A DNA stretch of 16,427 bases from Methanosarcinales archaeon (GTDB lineage Archaea; Halobacteriota; Methanosarcinia; Methanosarcinales; EX4572-44), in NCBI GenBank assembly GCA_004212095.1, contig RXIJ01000048.1:1-16427 (forward strand). The letters run 5' to 3'. Shown here one piece after another: positions 13,658-16,427 of the stretch. The notes beneath the pieces are model-generated. The model was not told where the DNA came from, did no database searches, and saw only the letters and a program-made list of their open reading frames with translations. Positions within the stretch are counted from its first letter, which is position 1. Each line of letters begins with the position of its first letter. The position numbers and the translations under genes are program-made.

Positions 13658-14260
13658 ATGATTAACACTAAAATGAAAAAATCAATTGAAAAAGTAGCAC
13701 TTGTATTAGGTTTTTCGATGTTTGGAGTTGTGCTACTGGAAGATTTCAGAAACTCTCTTGCAAGCGCGGTTGCAACAGTATTAAACCCTCTATTTACCAA
13801 TCTCCCAGTCAGTGTTGTGCTATTTATCTTAGCAGCCATGACTGGTGCATACGCATCCATGATCCAAAAATACACCATGGATTGGGAGCTTATGCGACAG
13901 GTGCAGGATCGCATGAAAGGATTCCAGAAAGAATTCAAAGAAGCACAATTAGCCGATAACCCGCAAAGAGTCAAGAAGCTTGAATCACAGCGCTCAGACA
14001 TGATGAAAGAGCAGGTTGAGATGTCTAAACAACAATTCAAGCCAATGGCATACATCAGTATCTTGTCTTTACCGCTATTTATAGGGGCAAATTATATAAT
14101 TCTTGGTTCAACCTATACCATGGTTTTTCCATTTTGGGGTGAACAACCACTTTCCGGAAATGTTATTGGACCAATATACTACTGGTTATACTGGTACTTC
14201 ATCTGCTCCATACCAGTAAGCCAACTGATACGAAAATTCCTTAATATAGGCGGAATATGA
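13658..14260 (+). CDS. DUF106 membrane protein (EMC3/TMCO1-like insertase)
   Basis: 200 residues from ATG 13658; a TTG at 13649 is in frame. Hydrophobic segments lie around residues 8-27, 40-65 (LPVSVVLFILAAMTGAYASM), 130-155 (AYISILSLPLFIGANYIIL) and 170-190 (IYYWLYWYFICSIPVSQLI). A charged coiled-coil hairpin (MRQVQDRMKGFQKEFKEAQL and following) lies between the second and third. This is the layout of archaeal DUF106 proteins, distant YidC/Oxa1/EMC3/TMCO1 relatives that help insert membrane proteins. The position after adk, in the block that follows secY in many archaea, fits that role. It overlaps cmk by four bases. Confidence 0.9.
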   Translation: MINTKMKKSIEKVALVLGFSMFGVVLLEDFRNSLASAVATVLNPLFTNLPVSVVLFILAAMTGAYASMIQKYTMDWELMRQVQDRMKGFQKEFKEAQLADNPQRVKKLESQRSDMMKEQVEMSKQQFKPMAYISILSLPLFIGANYIILGSTYTMVFPFWGEQPLSGNVIGPIYYWLYWYFICSIPVSQLIRKFLNIGGI

Positions 14261-14784
14261 AAATCACTATTGGTGGACTTCCTGGAAGTGGTACAAGTAC
14301 CCTTGCAGGAAAACTTGCAGGAAAGTTCAACTTAATAGTGATATCTGCCGGCGATACTTTTCGAAAACTTGCAAGAGAGCATAACATGAGTCTTGAAGAG
14401 TTTGGGCATCTTGCAGAAAAAGATCAAGATATAGATAAACAACTCGATAGACAACAACAAAAAATAGCACAACATCGTAATAACGTTATACTCGAGGGAA
14501 GGTTAGCCGGGCACTTTATAGAGGATGCAACAACAAGAATATGGCTTAAAGCGCCAATCGAGGTTCGAGCAGCACGGATTGCACATCGGGAGGCGGAAAC
14601 AGTGACTCAAACGATAGCAGAAATCAGAACGCGTGAAGAATGTGAAGCTTCGCGATACAAAAACTATTACCAGTTAAACATCAACGACCTTACAATATAT
14701 GACATCGTACTTGATACAGCACGATATACAAAAGAGCAGACAACAGGAATAATTAGTGAGGCAGTACAAAACCACGAACAATGA
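14257..14784 (+). CDS. cmk: Cytidylate kinase
   Basis: 175 residues. It phosphorylates CMP/dCMP with ATP. The P-loop is GGLPGSGTSTLA (residues 6-17), followed by SAGDTFRKLAREHNMSLEEF, the strand NVILEGRLAGHF, and the LID/substrate region RIAHREAETVTQTIAEIRTR with EECEASRYKNYYQLNINDL, all as in the archaeal Cmk family. Length is normal. The start is fixed by the ATGA overlap with the DUF106 stop, and its own stop overlaps the cbf5 start in the same way, so the three genes are tightly coupled. Confidence 0.95.
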   Translation: MKITIGGLPGSGTSTLAGKLAGKFNLIVISAGDTFRKLAREHNMSLEEFGHLAEKDQDIDKQLDRQQQKIAQHRNNVILEGRLAGHFIEDATTRIWLKAPIEVRAARIAHREAETVTQTIAEIRTREECEASRYKNYYQLNINDLTIYDIVLDTARYTKEQTTGIISEAVQNHEQ

Positions 14785-15764
14785 AAAGAGAGACAATAGT
14801 ACTAAAAGAATCAGCAGCCAGCGCAAACTGTGGATGTTGTCCGAAAGAGCGGCCAGTAACTGAATACATAAAAAAGGGAGTCGTTAATCTTGATAAACCA
14901 AAAGGACCAACCAGCCATGAAGTAGCAAGCTGGGTAAAAAAAATCCTTCACATTGGAAGGGCAGGGCACAGCGGAACTCTTGACCCAGGAGTTACAGGCC
15001 TCCTCCCTGTTATGCTTGGAGACGCTACAAGAGCAGTCGATGCACTGCGTTTATCAGGCAAAGAATATGTATGCCTGATGCGATTACATAGAAGAACACA
15101 GAGTACACTGATAAAAGAGGTTTGTAAAGAATTCACTGGTGCAATATATCAGACCCCTCCAATCAAATCAGCAGTAAAACGCGAACTACGCATACGACAC
15201 ATTTACTATATCAATATCCTTGAATTAACAAGTACTGAAGTACTCCTGCAAATCGGATGTGAAGCAGGAACCTATATCAGAAAGCTGTGTCACGACATAG
15301 GACTTGCTATCGGTTGTGGGGCCCATATGCAGGAACTGAGAAGAACGGGTGCAGGACCGCTGACAGAAGATACAGCAGTGACACTACACGCACTTAAAGA
15401 TGCTTACACTGTGTGGATAGAGGAAGGGGATGAAAGGGAACTTAGAACAGTTATACAACCAGTGGAGAACGCTCTTATCCATCTGCCACGAATTACCATT
15501 TTCGATACTGCGGTTGATGCAATATGTCATGGGGCACCTCTTGCAACACCAGGAATTACAAGCATAGAAACATCAATAAACAATGGCGACAATGTAGCAA
15601 TATATACTCTCAAAGGCGAAATTGTTGCCATAGCAACGGCTTCGCTTTCAACTGACGATGTGATTAACAAGAAGAAAGTGATAGCAGCAACCACGAAACA
15701 TGTGCTGATGAATCCAAACACATATCCGATGCATTGGAAAAAACGACGCGCCGAGGTAGTCTAG
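14781..15764 (+). CDS. cbf5: tRNA/rRNA pseudouridine synthase Cbf5
   Basis: 327 residues. Cbf5 is the catalytic subunit of archaeal H/ACA RNPs (with Nop10, Gar1, L7Ae) and also makes Psi55 in tRNA. Seen: VVNLDKPKGPTSHEVASWVK, the catalytic motif GRAGHSGTLDPGVTGLLPV (Asp 68), TPPIKSAVKRELRIRHIYYI, EAGTYIRKLCHDIG, AHMQELRRTGAGPL, and a C-terminal PUA domain from about residue 240 (VDAICHGAPLATPGI to TKHVLMNPNTYPMHWKK). The N-terminus has an unusual CGCC cluster at 17-20. The stop codon TAG (15762-15764) and the last four sense codons lie inside the following tRNA gene. Confidence 0.95.
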   Translation: MKRETIVLKESAASANCGCCPKERPVTEYIKKGVVNLDKPKGPTSHEVASWVKKILHIGRAGHSGTLDPGVTGLLPVMLGDATRAVDALRLSGKEYVCLMRLHRRTQSTLIKEVCKEFTGAIYQTPPIKSAVKRELRIRHIYYINILELTSTEVLLQIGCEAGTYIRKLCHDIGLAIGCGAHMQELRRTGAGPLTEDTAVTLHALKDAYTVWIEEGDERELRTVIQPVENALIHLPRITIFDTAVDAICHGAPLATPGITSIETSINNGDNVAIYTLKGEIVAIATASLSTDDVINKKKVIAATTKHVLMNPNTYPMHWKKRRAEVV

Positions 15765-15834
15765 CGGTAAGGCGCAAGCCTGGAAAGCTTGTGGGGCATG
15801 AGGCCCCTCGAGGGTTCAAATCCCTCTCTCGGCG
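15750..15834 (+). tRNA. tRNA-Ser(GGA)
   Basis: 85 bases, class II. The acceptor stem GCCGAGG pairs with TCTCGGC (last pair G-U), with discriminator G. The D-arm has TAGTCTAGCGGTAAGGC. The anticodon stem CAAGC/GCTTG encloses CTGGAAA, giving anticodon GGA (serine). The long variable arm is GGGGC/GGCCCC, and the T-arm GAGGG-TTCAAAT-CCCTC is perfect. No intron and no encoded CCA (GTT follows). Its 5' 15 bases double as the end of cbf5, so a mature tRNA requires cutting within the cbf5 coding region if they are co-transcribed. Confidence 0.95.
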
Positions 15835-15881
15835 TTACGGTTTTTAGTACTATCCAAAAAAGCAGTATTATCCCTTTATAG

Positions 15882-16385
15882 TCACGAACCTAATATTTCT
15901 AACTTATGCTCTTCATCAATAAACTTTTCAATCCACCCCTTTGCAAAGCTAATCTGTGATGAACATTTCCGAAACTTATCACTAATTATCTCGTTCATGT
16001 GATTTAAATCTACAATAAACTCGCGTGAAATGACTTTCTTGATGCTTTTCCGCATCATCTGGTTTTCGGTAATTATGAGGAAATGGTTTTGCGTGGTGCA
16101 TCTTGAAACTTTTTAAAATAATTCGTATCTGTTTTTGAGTATATCCAACTTTAAAATCTCTTAAAACAAGTTCTTTTACCTCTTCTGTTATCCAATTGTC
16201 TTTTTTTCAGTATTCTTTTTAGTTGTTTTTTTTGTTGAATTGAGAGCTTTTTGGGATTTTCCTCCTGCAAATTTTGATTTTAAACCGTCACATCCTGCTT
16301 CATCCCATCTGTTCTGCCAGATATAGGCAACAGGTTTTGAAATTTCTACTCTTTTGGCTGCCTTCTCAACACTTAAGTCCTTCAT
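15882..16385 (-). pseudogene. Dead IS630-like transposase with internal deletion
   Basis: The N-terminal helix-turn-helix reads MKDLSVEKAAKRVEISKPVA and RWDEAGCDGLKSKFAGGKSQ, followed by a shifted frame with KKLSIQQKK, DNWITEEVKELVLRDF and VGYTQKQIRIILKSFKMHHA, then KPFPHNYRKPDDAE, all typical of the IS630/Tc1-like family. The reading then jumps directly, with another frame change, to the C-terminal tail FIVDLNHMNEIISDKFRKCS and AKGWIEKFIDEEHKLEILGS, ending at TGA 15882-15884. The whole DDE catalytic core (roughly 150 residues) is missing, so it is inactive. The element lies just downstream of tRNA-Ser. Terminal inverted repeats could not be defined; the right end may lie at the window edge. 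Confidence 0.8.
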
Positions 16386-16427
16386 AACGGAATTTGATAA
16401 GATGCAATCTTTGTAAAATTTTTACAT

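Overview
The window looks like the chromosome of a euryarchaeon of the Methanosarcinia or methane-oxidising (ANME/Syntrophoarchaeum-like) type. The evidence is an archaeal adk–DUF106–cmk–cbf5–tRNA-Ser block, AT-rich archaeal TATA boxes (TTTATAAATA, TATAAATA), Shine-Dalgarno sites of the GGAGGTGAT type, secreted beta-helix/dockerin proteins, clusters of CBS-domain proteins and an IorA-like TPP enzyme. The lineage is inferred from gene content and no species can be named.

Layout. 1-240: dispersed hairpin repeats. 268-1273: secreted beta-helix protein with a dockerin, broken by a frameshift. 1293-1900: two-gene pair, a DUF5678-like small protein overlapping a retropepsin-like aspartic protease. 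1962-2292: decayed second dockerin protein, ending in a hairpin-repeat composite (2293-2385). 2396-3889: IorA-like TPP enzyme without the usual ferredoxin domain. 3927-8234: five CBS-domain genes in a row on the minus strand (18 CBS domains in all), convergent with the IorA-like gene and interrupted by two perfect 79-bp repeats. 8356-8806: dead IS200/IS605 remnant. 8842-11509: minus-strand three-gene module of an 86-aa charged protein, a caspase-like (clan CD) peptidase with a Cys-rich repeated tail, and a radical SAM/SPASM enzyme with a PqqD-like N-terminus. 11644-12821: dead IS5-like DDE transposase preceded by a small ORF broken by one TAG. 12974-15834: housekeeping block adk, DUF106 (EMC3-like), cmk, cbf5 and tRNA-Ser(GGA). 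15882-16385: dead IS630-like transposase.

The strongest candidate for a new system is the 8842-11509 module. The peptidase keeps a His-Gly / Ser-Cys dyad signature. Its last ~75 residues carry five Cys-x-x-Gly-(Leu)-Pro units, three of them encoded by recognisable 36-39 bp DNA repeats. The next gene is a radical SAM/SPASM enzyme with the PqqD-like domain that binds leader peptides in RiPP pathways. I infer, without proof, that the Cys tail is the substrate of the radical SAM enzyme, possibly released or regulated by the peptidase.

The second theme is a family of composite hairpin repeats (stem CTCGATTGC/GCAATCGAG, linker with CCAGTAATT, stem CTGCAnnnC/GnnnTGCAG) in three places. Their stems differ by paired changes that keep the base pairing. 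The third is the dense array of CBS sensors beside an orphan TPP enzyme.
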